From assembly GCF_000972845.2 (NCBI RefSeq), contig NW_020853535.1:310001-374000 (forward strand): DNA of 64,000 nt, written 5' to 3'. The stretch's first letter is position 1. Each line of letters starts with the position of its first letter. Under the pieces are notes generated by a model. That model made no database searches and had not been told where the DNA came from. It saw only the letters and a list, made by a program, of their open reading frames with translations. Below, one piece after another: positions 51,401 through 63,708 of this stretch. The translations under genes were made by a program, and so were the position numbers. This stretch comes from Larimichthys crocea (taxonomy: Eukaryota; Chordata; Actinopteri; Sciaenidae).

Positions 51401-52947
51401 AGTTGTTCCTCGTTGTCAGAAAAAGGAGGACGTCTAAACAGACTGCTGGTGTTTGTTGCTTCCTCTGTCCTAGACGTTGTAGAGGACAGTATTAAGACAG
51501 TTGCAGCTCAAAGGGGATTAATTGGAAAGGTTTCTAACTGTGGTCAGCCTGTGGAAGGTATGAATGATAGACTGCAATTAGCAGCAATTCTTTGCTCTGT
51601 AAAGTGATTTATTTGTCATGTTTAACAGTCAACAATTGTTTACAGTGTTCAAAACTACTTGAAGGGGGGCTTTGTAGTAGTTAATAGCCAATGCTGTAAT
51701 ATGTCAGGATACGGTGACCAAACTGTGAAATTTTACCTTCTGGGTGACTCTATAGCATGGACTATTATTATTAACCATTTTCCTGTGGTTACTTTCATTA
51801 TTTTTTTTCTAATTTACTCTGAAATGTTTCTCAAAATAACCATGTGTAATAACCAACATGTTGCTCTGTGCCAACAGCAGCAGCTCAGAGTCTTTGTCGT
51901 GCTAATAACGTTAGCACACATTAGCCATACTTTCCAAAACACTACCTGGAGTATATTTTGGTTACATTTCAGTACTTAGTATTTTTTCTGCGTTTGTGTA
52001 TAATTTTGTCAATAATTCGCTAGTAAAAATGTAATGAGTGAAAAATACAATAGCAGAAAAGGTCACTTCTCATTTATTGCTAACGTTATGCTAGCCGAGT
52101 CACGGTTAGCTCCAATGCCCAACGAGAACATTTGATTCCTCATTGGCATGTTTAGTGCTAAATAGAGCCACAAATCATATTTTCCACAAGCATTTACAGC
52201 TTCTGGCTAAAAGAGAAGATACAGCTAGTTGATAGAGAGGCTACCATTCAATAGAGGCTCTGTTCATTCAGCTTATGACAAGCGAGAAACACTCACATGG
52301 TTTGCGAGTCACACGGTTCACAGAGGACATTTACACACTGAGATAAACAACAGCCATGCCACCTGGCCTTGGCCTTTTTCGTTGTTTACAGGGTGTACGT
52401 ATGATAATTAAAGGCATCCCTTTGTTCATAAAGCACTCTACAAGTAGCTTAACTACTTCCTGTCAAACATAAATGCAAAGGCCCGTCTGTAACAGCCCGC
52501 CATGATTCCCATCTCCGTGAATGACTAACAGTGAGTGTTGGGTTATAAACTGTGACTGGTGCTCTGGGCATTTCCTTCGCCTCTGCCTCATGTGTTGTGT
52601 ATTTTGGGGTTTTCTTCAAACGATGCCACCACCAAACTGATTGTGAAAGTTTTTTATGTCAGCGGCGGCCCCGTAAATGGATTGAGAGACGTTATTGGCT
52701 TAGTCATATGCGTGTGGTAGTAAACATGTGTGAGCCATCATGTGAGAAATCAAAGCAGTGCTTTGGCACTGGCTGCTACAGTGTGTGCCTCTTCTCTCTC
52801 TGTCCGCTGCTATCTGAATGCCTCCTCTCACTCACATTATTACATTAAAGCATGGATTAAGACAATTCCAAGCAATACGCTGGTCTCATTCCTCCTCTAA
52901 CTGTGTGTGTAACAGTCTGTCCGTCGTCTTCTCTGCTCTCTCCTCAG
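48407..52947 (+). other. nav3: Intron after the candidate cassette exon
   Basis: 4.5 kb, phase 2, from gtacag to ctgctctctcctcag. It contains an impure GT repeat at 50.7 kb and otherwise unique sequence. No supportable exon is seen. Confidence 0.85.
50696..50757. repeat. Impure (GT)n with GTAG/CTGT interruptions
   Basis: GT repeat broken by 'ctgtgt' and two 'gtaggtg' units, so an older, degraded microsatellite. Confidence 0.9.
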
Positions 52948-53016
52948 TCTCACAGCACGATATGCAAGTCCTCCGGGCCACAGTGGAATAGGGTCACCAC
53001 AGAAGAAGAACACAAG
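52948..53016 (+). CDS. nav3: nav3 exon: linker start, 69 nt
   Basis: The acceptor is tctctgctctctcctcag and the donor is CAAG|gtaaat. Phase 2 in and phase 2 out, 23 codons, so it is itself symmetric and skippable. With the AG from the previous exon it reads (S)LTARYASPPGHSGIGS followed by PQKKNT. I recall human NAV3 as SLAARYATQSNHSGIATSQKKPT, so the core RYA...HSGI and QKK are conserved. The segment is a basic Ser/Pro linker following the CH domain. Because it is in-frame skippable it may be alternatively used. NAV2, as I recall, joins the Q-rich tail directly to the RLPGP segment without it. Confidence 0.95.
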
Positions 53017-53164
53017 GTAAATATGACAAATGCTTCATTAATACCATATCAGATGTGTTGTTCTATGTGTTGCGCACCACAGATCTTTTCTGCTTGACCG
53101 TGCGCCTTTGAACGTCTGTCTTTCTTACTTAATTTTTCATGTTATTGTGGTACTATTGTGGTGT

Positions 53165-53260
53165 GACCTCAGGGAGGTCAGAGGTCAGGGTCAACTAAAG
53201 AGCAGCTGGTAGGGGTTCAGTGTTTTGCTCAAGCTTACTTCGTAAAGGTGTGAATGTGCT
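53165..53260. repeat. Second copy of the 'ttgctcaag' fish repeat
   Basis: 'gacctcagggaggtcagaggtcagggtcaactaaagagcagctggtaggggttcagtgttttgctcaagc' matches the same family as 37545-37655, in the same orientation and more decayed. Confidence 0.5.
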
Positions 53261-53410
53261 TCATGGTGGCTCAAAGTGAAGACAGTCTCTCTTAATATAC
53301 CACCTTTTCACAGATGATCCAGCCTAGTTAAACATGCCCTTTCAGTTCTGAACATCTAAAGTGTGATGGAGCTTTTTATTTGTTTGATTCTACTCATTAA
53401 CTTCAAGGCT

Positions 53411-53840
53411 ACACAACAAAAAAAATGTTGATTTTTACGGTAAAAAACTGCAAACCGTGACAGTAAAAGCCAGTAAAAGACCGCCAAATATGTCCCGAAA
53501 CCTGACCGTGTTTTCCTGTATATTTCAAAACCTTTATTTATGTAGCATTTTAAGGGAATTTATACGGAATGAAGTAGTATTTTATATTAGAGACTGTTAA
53601 TTGTACAATAAAACACTGTAATATTTATTGGCATATTTTATGGTACGTTACAGTCATGGTTTGGCAGTTTTTCACCATAAAATCTACACATTTTAAAATA
53701 TGGAATAAAACATCAACCTTAAACGTGAAATCAACAGTACTGATATCATGTTACCGTAATATTAGAACAGCTGCCAGGTTTTACAGAAAAAAAACAATGT
53801 TTTTTTGTTTTTTGTTTGTTTGTTTGTTTTTACAGTCTAA
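53411..53840. mobile_element. AT-rich MITE-like repeat ('tttacggtaaaa' family)
   Basis: Begins near 'gatttttacggtaaaaaactg' and repeatedly uses 'acagtaaaa', 'taccgtaat' and 'ttttacag', the vocabulary of a common fish miniature element. It ends near 'ccaggttttacagaaaaaaaacaatg' and the T/GTTT-rich tract to about 53833. No protein-coding capacity. Ends are not sharp. Confidence 0.5.
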
Positions 53841-56800
53841 CAGACACACATATAATTGTACTTGTACTGTCCATAGCTGGCCAATCCGAGTATAGCCCAA
53901 GTCAGCGAATGATGAGTGTGCAGTTAATAATCACTGAATAATGAATGACAATGTTTAACTTGTACTGAAAGAAAATGAGGACTAATTTTAATCACCACAT
54001 TTCAAGTTGCAAAAACAAGGCCATCACGGAGAAAAAAACATCCACCTTCAGAAAACTCCAGTAAAAGTCGTCACAGTCTTGCCCACATGATTTGAGCTGG
54101 AGCGTTCAGTGCATAATCACATCAGTCAGCCTTTTGCCCCAAAAACTTTCAGAGCATCACAAAAAAAAAAAAAAACAGAAAAGTGAGGATGACTACAAAG
54201 TTTTTACTTGCACTGAAAGTCTGCTGATCTCTGTTGTCAGTCCAGGCTTTTGCTACTTGAGAAGTGTTGCTCTGTGTGATGTGTCCTTTGGGAATAGCCC
54301 TTTACACATCTTGGCAAAGACGCTGCTGCTAAATAAGCTACATAAGCGTTATAATGACGCTCTTTGTGTTGCCAAGCTCTACACTGTAACAGTGAACCGC
54401 AGACCTATCAAACACACATATGACCTTACTACTGCAAAAACAAACATATACAGTTACATGGCTTATCCACCCACACATACTGTATGTACACACCCCAGAG
54501 CCCAGTTGTCTGATGCTTGCAGCATTTGTTCCAGCTCAGAGGCAGTGGGAACCAGCGTGCTGGCAAATAATTCCTCTCCAGCCGCCACCAAGCAATGGCA
54601 AAAATGCTGCAGCCAGCAGCTCCGGCCCTATGGGTGGTAATCTGCCCTCTCACATCGCTGACAACAAAACCTCAGTGCTGCTGCTGCTTTGCAGAAATAG
54701 CTCTTTAGTTCCTGCACACACGTGAAGATACGCATAGGACACAAACAGAGAACCCGTATTAGCAGTCAGTGAGCATAACCTTTCCTCTGTCACCATCTAA
54801 GTCTCAGTCACATGAGCCTGAAAACTACATTTACCTGCTTCCTTGCTATCTTGGAAGTTATTTTAATCACTATGAATTGTCTCCTCTGCTATCCCTGAAG
54901 CGAAAATGTCTTAGCAGTTTTAAAAATAGGAAAACAATTCATGTGTCTCTCACATAGTGGGCTGAATGAAGAGTGTTTCCCTCGAGGTGCTGGAGTGTTA
55001 GCATTTTTATGCAGTTTATAAGACACTGCTTGTTAGCCGAAGTTAAAGGAACTATTCTCTTTACAGCAACAGCAACAACTGCACTTCTTGTTGTAGTCAC
55101 CAAAATAGACAGTTCCCATTATTCACTGTGTTGTATTTGTGTCTCTAGCCTGTTTAAAATCATGCTACTTATTTGGAAAGTAGTTTGGGAAGAGATTCTC
55201 ACACATTTCCTCACTCCTAATGATGGGCTGCTTCCTCTTGTTGGTGCTCATTTCTGTCTTACTCCTGATGAACTTCTCTGTCTGACTAAACCAGGCCAGG
55301 GTTAGGTGTTTTTACATCCCCTGGGCTCACCTATGTTTAGCATCTGTGCTCTGCTGCTACTCTTGTCTGTACTGCTGGGCTACATTATGACTTTAAACGA
55401 GCATACCAGTGTGTTTAGCTTCTTCACTACAACACAATTATATTCTGTATATGAACACATATGGAATTCTGTGGTGTTCAAATTAGACACTACTTCATGA
55501 GGTAGTCACCTTTCTTTGCAGCATTGAATGAGGATGTTTGTTTTGCTCACCATTTCAGTTTTACAATTTGGGACACATTTTCCTTTAGTTCCAAGCAGCC
55601 ATTGATTTCCATTAATTTTTGTACAAACCCAATGAACAGACTCTTGACACTTACTCGAGTTGTGTGATCTATCACAGTAAACATCAGGTCCATGCTTCAA
55701 GAGTCTGTTCATTATTTTCATAAAACAGAGTAATAAATAAAAGTCAATGGTTGCCTTAAAATGACAAATTAAGGTTTAAAGTTCTAGTTACAATATAAAT
55801 ATATGTGTTTATTATTCCGAATAAGCTGATGCAATCATGCGGTCCTTAAAGTTCATCATCCTTGCAGCAGGGGGTTGATGTTTGACACCTGGTTGGTCAC
55901 CTGCTACCTCATGGTTTGAGCATTTTAATGAGCCTGAGGTGGCACTGACTTTGTCTTGAAGGTAGTGTGAACTCCAGACCAGCTGGACCAGATAACCTGC
56001 AGGCTGCTAAAGGACGTGAGTTTACAACTGTCAGAATTTAGAAACGAGTCACTGACAGGGGAAATAAATAGAAGCACTCTCCTCCACAAGACCCAAAATC
56101 TATATAGCCGATGACTGACAGGAAAAATAATGCGTCTGTCCAGCCCTTCTCTTCTTCACCTCACCATCAGACCGGAGAGCTGCGTCCCCATGTCCTAAAA
56201 CAAAATAATCGTCTGGAATTTTTCAGCATATTTCCCTCTCGATCTCCATTTTGCTGATGCATTATCAAACACGCATTTTGGAAGATGAAAGAATCTTATG
56301 ATAAAAGGGGCTCCCTCTGATTTCCATCTGAATTGCCTCAATCTCAGCCTCATTTTCCCTCTGTTTATCTCTCATTTTCTCTTGTCTGCCTTCGCAGCTA
56401 CACTGTTTTTTCTCTCATTCTCTCTGCATTTATTTTCTTTTCACTCCCATTCTCTCAATTCATTCTTTTCTTCTCTTTTATTTCTTCTTAGTTTTAATTG
56501 TTTGGACTCTTCTATGTACGTACTACGTACCCATGGGAGGCCTTGTTTGTTTGCATGCAAGCATGTTTGTTTTTAGTTATGCTGTATTTCATTTGAACTT
56601 CAAAATTCCATATTTTTCTCCTTTGTCATTTCTATGTTCTCTCTCTCTCTCTCTCTATTTCTATATTGTGGTTGCTTCTGTGCGAGTCCATCTGGTTCAG
56701 CCTAGTGAATGGCAGCCTCAGCTCTGGGCTCAGGACCACCTCTGGCTGCAGCTCAGTGCGATCACTCAAGCAGAGCACCAAGTCTCTGCTCTCAGTCCTG

Positions 56801-58344
56801 GAACAGCATGTCTTCTCTTCAGCAAGTCTTCTCGTGTCACCACTGTAGATGTACAGTCAGGGTGTTTTAGCGTCTAAAATATTCAAAGGAACTGAATGAA
56901 GGAACACCGACTGCTCCTTGATGTCAGTTTTGTTTTTTTGCACTTAAGCACAGCTGTCTGTACAAAACAATATTTGCATGGTTCAGCATATGGACTGACT
57001 TATTAGGCAGCTCTTCTCTGACTCCATGCTTTGCAGATTGCTTAATCGCTGAGCCTCGTTCTATTTTTCAAGGGAGGCACCCGAAGTAAACTTCCCCACA
57101 GCACCATTCAGGTCCCTCTGCTGCAACAGTAGAAGTGCTGAATTTTGTTATCGCATGCTCTCCGTGTTTCTCGTTGCATCAGGAAATGCAGCAGGATGCT
57201 TATTTTGATGAGCCCTGTGGCTGAAAGCCAGTCAGTGGAGCTGCCTCTCTCTGCAAATCAGGACGTGTCCTACAGAAGTGATGAAGATGAACAGGGAGTC
57301 TTTATGATAAAAACTTTGTCTATTCCTGATGAAGTTCCACAGTGTAGGGAGATATTTCTTAATAATCAGGTTTTTATCCATACTACACATCGATCTGTCC
57401 TTCTATTTGTTTAGTTTTTTAAAGCAAAGACGTCAAACACAAAATGGAACATATAAACTCTGCTTTTTTCCTGCTGGGGGTTTTTGACCACTTCAGGATT
57501 CCACCCTTTGAAAAAAATAAAATAAATCTTTCCTCTCCGACATCTCGGCTCCATCTGCGATACAGACGCTAGTGACATATTCAGCGTAGCAAATCGATTA
57601 TCTTTGTCAAAAGACGTCACGACAGCTCTCGGGCCTGGAGGCAGTAAGACAGCGAGTTGTTAGAATCTATTCAAGGATTTTTCTGTCCTTGTTAATATTG
57701 ACACAGAACAGGCTATGAATGGAGACACCCACAGCACTCTGCAAGCAAGGCCTTCACTCAGTGCCCATTTTTTCAGCTACCTGCCTTAATCCCACCTCAT
57801 TCCTTTTTCTTGTGTTAAGTCCTCTACAGTCTGACAGCTATGAGCTGTTTCTTGTCTTTTTATCCCTCGATCAGACATGAGATTTGGTTGGATTCTACTT
57901 AACCTGCATGCAGTCTAGTCACAACATGCAAACAAACAATCTAAAGAGAATCTAAGAGAGAAAACAAGTATATATTTAAAGTCAGGTATGGACCACCTAG
58001 ACTGATGTGAACTGTGATCTTTGGAATCAGTTCAGAAAAATCGCATCAAACCATAACAGCTGAGATTAATGGCACAAGGAGATCTAAGTTGTCATAAATC
58101 GTGTCATCATCGTAGAACCAGATGTCAAATCTGTTTTTTTGAAATAACTCACCAACAAACACGTGTGAAAACATCTGGCACAGCGCGGAAAAAAATGTAA
58201 AGTTATTGTACAATAACAACAGGTTTTTGATGAGATAATTCTTTTAGCATGCTCATGGGAGTCATAGAAATCCTCCAGCTGCAGCATGGCAAATCAACAT
58301 TTGACACTGGCGGCTTTGACTGTCGAGAGAAAAAGATTATCCGA

Positions 58345-58346
<2 letters not shown>

Positions 58347-58375
<29 letters not shown>
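58347..58375. repeat. (GT)n microsatellite
   Basis: Fourteen GT units followed by CGAGAGAG. It sits 306 bases before a CA repeat in the opposite sense, so the two could pair as a GT/CA intronic RNA stem. Confidence 0.95.
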
Positions 58376-58379
<4 letters not shown>

Positions 58380-58675
58380 AGAGTAGAGAGACTGACTGAA
58401 GGCAAATCTCTTTGGTAGGTGTGCTTGTTTCTCTGTACAGTGTCAGCAGAGGTAAAGGAGTGAATAGTGACTCTGCATGTAGGAGGACGAGAGAGAGGGA
58501 GGACACAATAATGAGGTGTCGTGCCTCTCCAACATCTATTTTCATGTTCTTCATTTTTCATGCTTCATAATGGGAGCTGACACATTTCAATCAACCTGTC
58601 ACGAAGTAAACTTTTGTGTCTTTTTAGATTCTCACAAAGTTCACCTCCTTCTTTCGTCCTTCCTCTTCCATCCAC

Positions 58676-58679
<4 letters not shown>

Positions 58680-58719
<40 letters not shown>
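58680..58719. repeat. (CA)n microsatellite
   Basis: About 20 perfect CA units, about 810 bases upstream of the next exon and complementary to the GT run at 58347-58375. Confidence 0.95.
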
Positions 58720-58722
<3 letters not shown>

Positions 58723-59528
58723 CTTACAGTACTCTCTTGATCTCTCTTCATCTCACTATTCATGAAACAATAGAAGGACTCTTTCAGTTTGTAGTGACAG
58801 TGTATAGCGTGTATATAGCACAGCTCAAGGCCTATCTTGTGGTCTTTTTATCTGTTGTTTTGAGTTTGGGGGAGAGTTGTTTTCACTCACAGCAGGGTTT
58901 CACACCAACCAGGGTTCTAAGAATATTCAAGTCCATTTGTCAACATCATAAAACAATACTCATGTACATTGAAAGTGTTACTTGTCACTGCCATTTTTTC
59001 CTTTTGTCCATTATTGGCTGCAAAAAGAGATTTTGGAAACAAATTCAATGGAATGATCCGTAAATCAACTGGATGTCTTTCTTTCTTCAAATTTAAATTT
59101 AATTCAGAAAGATACCATCTGAATTCAAGAATCTTTTTTTTGTTGTTGTTGTGTTTTTTTAGAGGCTTGGTAGCTCACCTGGTGTCAAAGTCTTTATTGC
59201 AGAGCTGCATGTCCCCTACCACTGAAATTCCTTTAGGAAGTGGTCTCATCACAGGTAGTAAGGATCGATTACAGCGACCCATGACTCTTTGAATGTACAT
59301 ATGAGTGTGCGTGTAATGTCAACTGGAGCATGGGTATTTGTAAGCAATGATTGTTCCCCAACAGAAAAATGTCTTTATTAATTCAAAAGCTGTTCTGTCT
59401 CCCATTGACCTTTAGCTTGACTGTAGACATATTTGTGCCCATAGAGGAGTTCTGCCTCAAGGTTTTCTTTTTTCTTTAGAGCTAACACTGCAATATGTTA
59501 TCTTAACATACAGACCCTGTCTTTTCAG

Positions 59529-59671
59529 GTTACCAGGCCCTTCCAGAGTACCTGCTGCAGGCAGCGGGGCCTCTAGGAGCCCGGGCTCATCCAACCTCAA
59601 CCGTCGCAGCCAGAGCTTCAACAGCATCGACAAGAGCAAGCCTCTTCAGTATGCCAGCGGCAACGACAGAG
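59529..59671 (+). CDS. nav3: nav3 exon: basic Ser/Pro linker
   Basis: A 143-nt exon. The acceptor is accctgtcttttcag and the donor is AGAG|gtgagg. It enters in phase 2 (AG+G gives Arg) and leaves in phase 1. It reads RLPGPSRVPAAGSGASRSPG, then SSNLNRRSQSFNSIDKSKPL and QYASGNDR. This is the conserved Navigator linker motif RLPGPSRVPAAGS...NLNRRSQSFNSIDK, which I recall nearly identically in human NAV3. RRSQSFN is also shared with NAV2. TRLP and SRVP resemble SxIP-type EB-binding motifs, in keeping with Navigator plus-end tracking (family knowledge). RRSQSF fits a basophilic kinase or 14-3-3 type site (inference). Confidence 0.97.
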
Positions 59672-62600
59672 GTGAGGGCAGCATATTAGTCTTTAGTGCC
59701 AAAGAGGGTGAAGTTGATGGAAGGTCGGGGCACCCATGTAACATTCTCCATCCCGGCCACTTGGTGGCACCACTCACTCAGACAGACAGAGCAGAGGGCT
59801 GCAGAGGAGCCCGGTCCCCCGCTTTGCCAATCTTAACCAGTGTGCTGAATCATCCCCAGTTCTTTATTCCAAGTGAGTTATAAAAGATGCCATTAAGTGG
59901 AGGCGCCGACAAATTTTCTCAGCGCGGCAAGAGGCGTTTGAGAGATGACCGGGGGGGCCAAATTCAGGCTGCCGCTCTGTCAAGCACGATGAAGCTAATG
60001 AGAGTGATTTTGTTTTTGAGAGAAGGGTTTCACAGTAGCTGACAGTCAGAGCGTATGGCTGTTTATTCAAGGCAAAATTGATTTTTCCCAAATAAATAGT
60101 TGTTTTAACGGCCTCTTCCTGTTGTGAAGGGTAAGTGTATCAGGACATAATGTTTTAATTACTTAATATCTCTGCTATTGACTCACTCATTAAAATAACT
60201 TTAAGATTTCCTTCTGGCTCTTTCAGAGGATTCATCATGCCTTATTGGCTCATACGGTGATAATAATTAAAACCTGCCACAATGCTCACAGTCATTTTAA
60301 TAATTAAAAGCATTCCTGACGAGTTTAGGTTGTTATAATGACAACCTTTTGCTTCAGCTGGCATTATATGCAACCATATAATGTTTTCTAATGAGATCTC
60401 GATTTCAATCTTAACACACTGTCACTGAGGACAAACAGGATTCAGTCTGTAGAGTTGAGAGAGGATCAGTAGAAGGTGATGGAGGTGGAGGAGACATGCT
60501 CGGGCAGCCTCTAGCAATCTATCTTTTTGAATCTGTCTGTCTCTCTTTATTTTCAATCCTGAAAGTCCTAAGATGTGCACTCAGCCTTCTGATCTCTGTC
60601 TGAAACTTTTAACTCGTCAACCAAAGGGAGAGGGAAGTCAGCCAGAGATGATGGAAGTGAGAGGGTGAACAGGGAGTGTGTGATTGAGTGTTTGCAGCTT
60701 TGCAGAGCAAAGAGGAAGTGGACATTTTTGAAAAAACAATATATATAATATTAGTCTTTCTGGTTTAGTTGAATTCTAATAACAATAGCAATCATTTGTT
60801 TAAGTTTATCCTCATAAAACATTCAATCGATCAGTTTCTTTTCATTGTTTTGTGAAAATAGTTGGCCCTTTTTTTCAAAGGGTGCAAACGTCCTTTTCCA
60901 GGCCGTTCATACACAGTGCAGCTGAGTCTTGGCATGAGACAAACCTTGAGTTTGCAGAGATAAGTCACCAGGCTTTGGAGCTTCACTGCAGGAGACATGA
61001 AACAGTGTTTTGGTCTAAAAGTGGAGAGAGAGAAAAAAAAAGAAGAAATCAATTGTGGGGAAATGTCAGCAATGCAGACATTTCCCCACAATTGTGAAGC
61101 AGCAGAAGCAGCTAGCAGGGAGAGCAGAAGACAGAAACAATATAGGAAGTGTCTGCCACAAGCCGGTTTATACTTTACAGTTTTATCTGCCCCTGTCATG
61201 TAACACATCTTACATCCTGGTTTTTTTTTCACTTGTGGCTTTACAAACCTTTATTTTTGATATATATAAATACATTGTTCATATGTGAACAGATCTTTGA
61301 TCTGAACACATGGTATCTGAATTTTCACAGTGAGGTTTGTCTCAGATTTCTGTCTGGCCCAGTGATGGCCCACACAGCCCGTTTACACTGGTCCCAGACA
61401 CAGCAATGAATTACAGATCTGGTAGCTAGTGGCATATATCTCAGCAAATTTTATGACCAGAGCTGGCCCTGTTCCGGCCCTACATTGGAGCAGACAAGTT
61501 TCAGCACTGGTTCCAGATGTCAGCTTTGACTAAACCTTAAACAAACCACTTCATTAATACACACACTTGCTATATTTGGCCCAGATGAAAAATGCCTCAG
61601 CGATGACAGTATTATGAACAAATATTTATGTTTTTTTCACATCACGCCAAAACTGTAAAATGTCTTTCTCCAACAATCTTTTTTCCTCTATTCTCTTCCA
61701 GCATGTCCTCTTTTTTCCTCTCCTCACCTCTTCTCATCTCCTTCATCCACTCGTCTCCTCTCTTCCCCTTCTTCCCTGTTAGCACAGCATGTGTAGTGGT
61801 GTGTAAACATGTTAAATGAGTAAATTTAGCCAGTAAACACTGGGCCTGAACTCTGAACACTCGTAAACCACTGCCAGAAAAAAAGAGTGCTCAAACTTGT
61901 CTGGTCAAGGATATTCATTGCTGTTTTTGAGCTGAGTGTGTGAATCCAATGAGATATTTTTGTGCCATAAACAGATACAGTTAGTAGCTTTGTGTTACAC
62001 CCCCGATTATGTCTAATCTTCCAATGATGGGGGCTACACACGAGTGGAATCATGTTTTTTTATTAAGGCATGCGTGGCCTCATGGGGATGAAGTGAACCC
62101 ATTAGAGTGCAGCTCTGACCAGAGAGAACGAGAGCACAAAAGGGCACCGAAAGCATTACATCATTCTTGTTGCCATGCAACTATCTAATCAGCTTCAGCC
62201 AACTAAACCGAAGCATCAAAGGGCACGTTTACTTGTCGTCAGGAAAATTGGACTCCAGAAAGTCGGTGATTGTCCCACTTGTTGTTAGGGATGACGATGA
62301 GGAGGCAGTTGTGAAAGACTTCCTCCAGCGAGGCGATAATGTGTTATCTGCCTGACAGTGATGTAGTGGGGAGAGTGGCTAAAGTTGAAAGAGTTTAACA
62401 AAATCCATCTGAGAGATGGGAGAGGACAAAGGTCACTGCTGCATAACCAGCTGCAGCCTTTAAGTAACCAGTAAACATAAGGCACGTCCGTGCACGTCCT
62501 GTGTGTGAATGCTTGTCACTTGAATCCAGGCCTTCGGTTTCCCCGTGTCACCTGTCATGTAGCTTCAAACACCAGCCATGTGTGTATCTGTTAGCAAAGG

Positions 62601-63708
62601 GTCCACGACCGCCCCAGAAGAAGTGACATTTTATTCCTCGGCCACTGAGGCAAAAAAAAAAGAAAAGAAAAGAAAAGAAGAGTCTGTTGCCATGGCGACG
62701 ACGAGTCACTGCATGGTGAAAAGTGTGGCGGCGATGCGATGCAGCCTCTAGGGTGAGGAAAGAGGAGTGTGTGGGGGGGGGGGTGTATAGATGGGGTTAA
62801 TTGACACACAGACAAACACACACACACACACACACACATGTGAATGCTTGTAACCTTGTTCATTCACGTTCATACAGCACTATCTGTAAAGATGAGGGAT
62901 GATACAGAGGACGCAGACACACACACACTGAACACATTAACACAGGAATAGATGCTCCTCATCCACATTTATAACAGTATCAGATTGCTGTCTCGACACA
63001 CGGACACACACAGAAGATAGAAGATTAAGGTGTTGTTCCCTTACACCAGCTGATTTGTGAGTTTATCTGGTGAGGATCTGCTGGTTTCGACTAACCTCTG
63101 CTGATCTGAGATCAGAACCTTCAGAACTTATCTCAGCTTTCTAAGCTGCTAACTCATTACTGGAAAACAGCCGAGCGTCTTCCAGTTCACTGCACACAAT
63201 ATGTAAAAAAAAAAAAAAACTGTGTGTGTTCACACACAGACAAAGGGATGTTCTGCTGTTGTACGCACACACAGCTTCACTCACACATTCAGAGAAGACA
63301 TGCACACACTTTTGTGCATGCTTGATTGGCCAGTTATTCAATTATTAAATACAGAACAATTTGAAATAAATACCAGAAAGTCTTCAGATAACTACCAACA
63401 GCTGAGGAGTGATATTTAAAAAATTGTTGAAAAATTGATATTTAAAAAACAAAATTGTTTTACCCAAACTCATCTCATATTTATGGCCTAATAGATCAAT
63501 AATGCTTCAACCAGAAATAGATTCTGTACACGGTATATGTACAGAGTGTTTGAGTTGATGTATTGATGCTTTGCTTGCCAAAGTGACGGTCGATTGTTTC
63601 CTGAAATTCTTTCAGCAATACATTCATGACACAATGAGCTTCAGCAGCAGTAGTTTGACACAGTAAAGAAATGCACAGATTTAAATGAGTGAATTTTCTC
63701 TCTTGCAG
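59672..63708 (+). other. nav3: Intron before the candidate microexon
   Basis: A phase 1 intron part of 4.0 kb, from gtgagg to gaattttctctcttgcag. It contains a unique AT-rich block with several TAATTA motifs (about 60.0-60.4 kb), an 18-bp perfect hairpin at 61.05 kb, an AAAAG tract at about 62652-62680, a G11 run at about 62773-62783 and a short CA repeat at 62817-62838. No gene is supportable. Confidence 0.85.
61050..61094. repeat. Perfect 18-bp inverted repeat with 9-nt loop
   Basis: The left arm caattgtggggaaatgtc (61050-61067) and the right arm gacatttccccacaattg (61077-61094) are exact reverse complements around the loop agcaatgca. The stem does not extend outward. It is too short for a typical pre-microRNA, and no function is evident. 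Confidence 0.95.

Larger units (their letters stand above)
53017..59528 (+). other. nav3: Intron (6.5 kb)
   Basis: Phase 2, from gtaaat to acagaccctgtcttttcag. It contains a repeat fragment at 53.17 kb, an AT-rich MITE-like repeat at 53.4-53.8 kb and two microsatellites at 58.3-58.7 kb. A Ser-rich open segment at 56701-56850 is discussed as a possible poison or terminal exon but is not annotated as coding. Confidence 0.88.

Noticed and set aside
54092..54640. Longest open frame (182 codons, plus strand)
   Set aside because: No domain, low-complexity A-rich start, stops and alternative frames overlap it, no splice or homology support. Consistent with chance in intron.
60831..61232. 133-codon minus-strand frame
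   Set aside because: Lies over the perfect hairpin, which mirrors the same peptide string on both strands. No recognisable domain.
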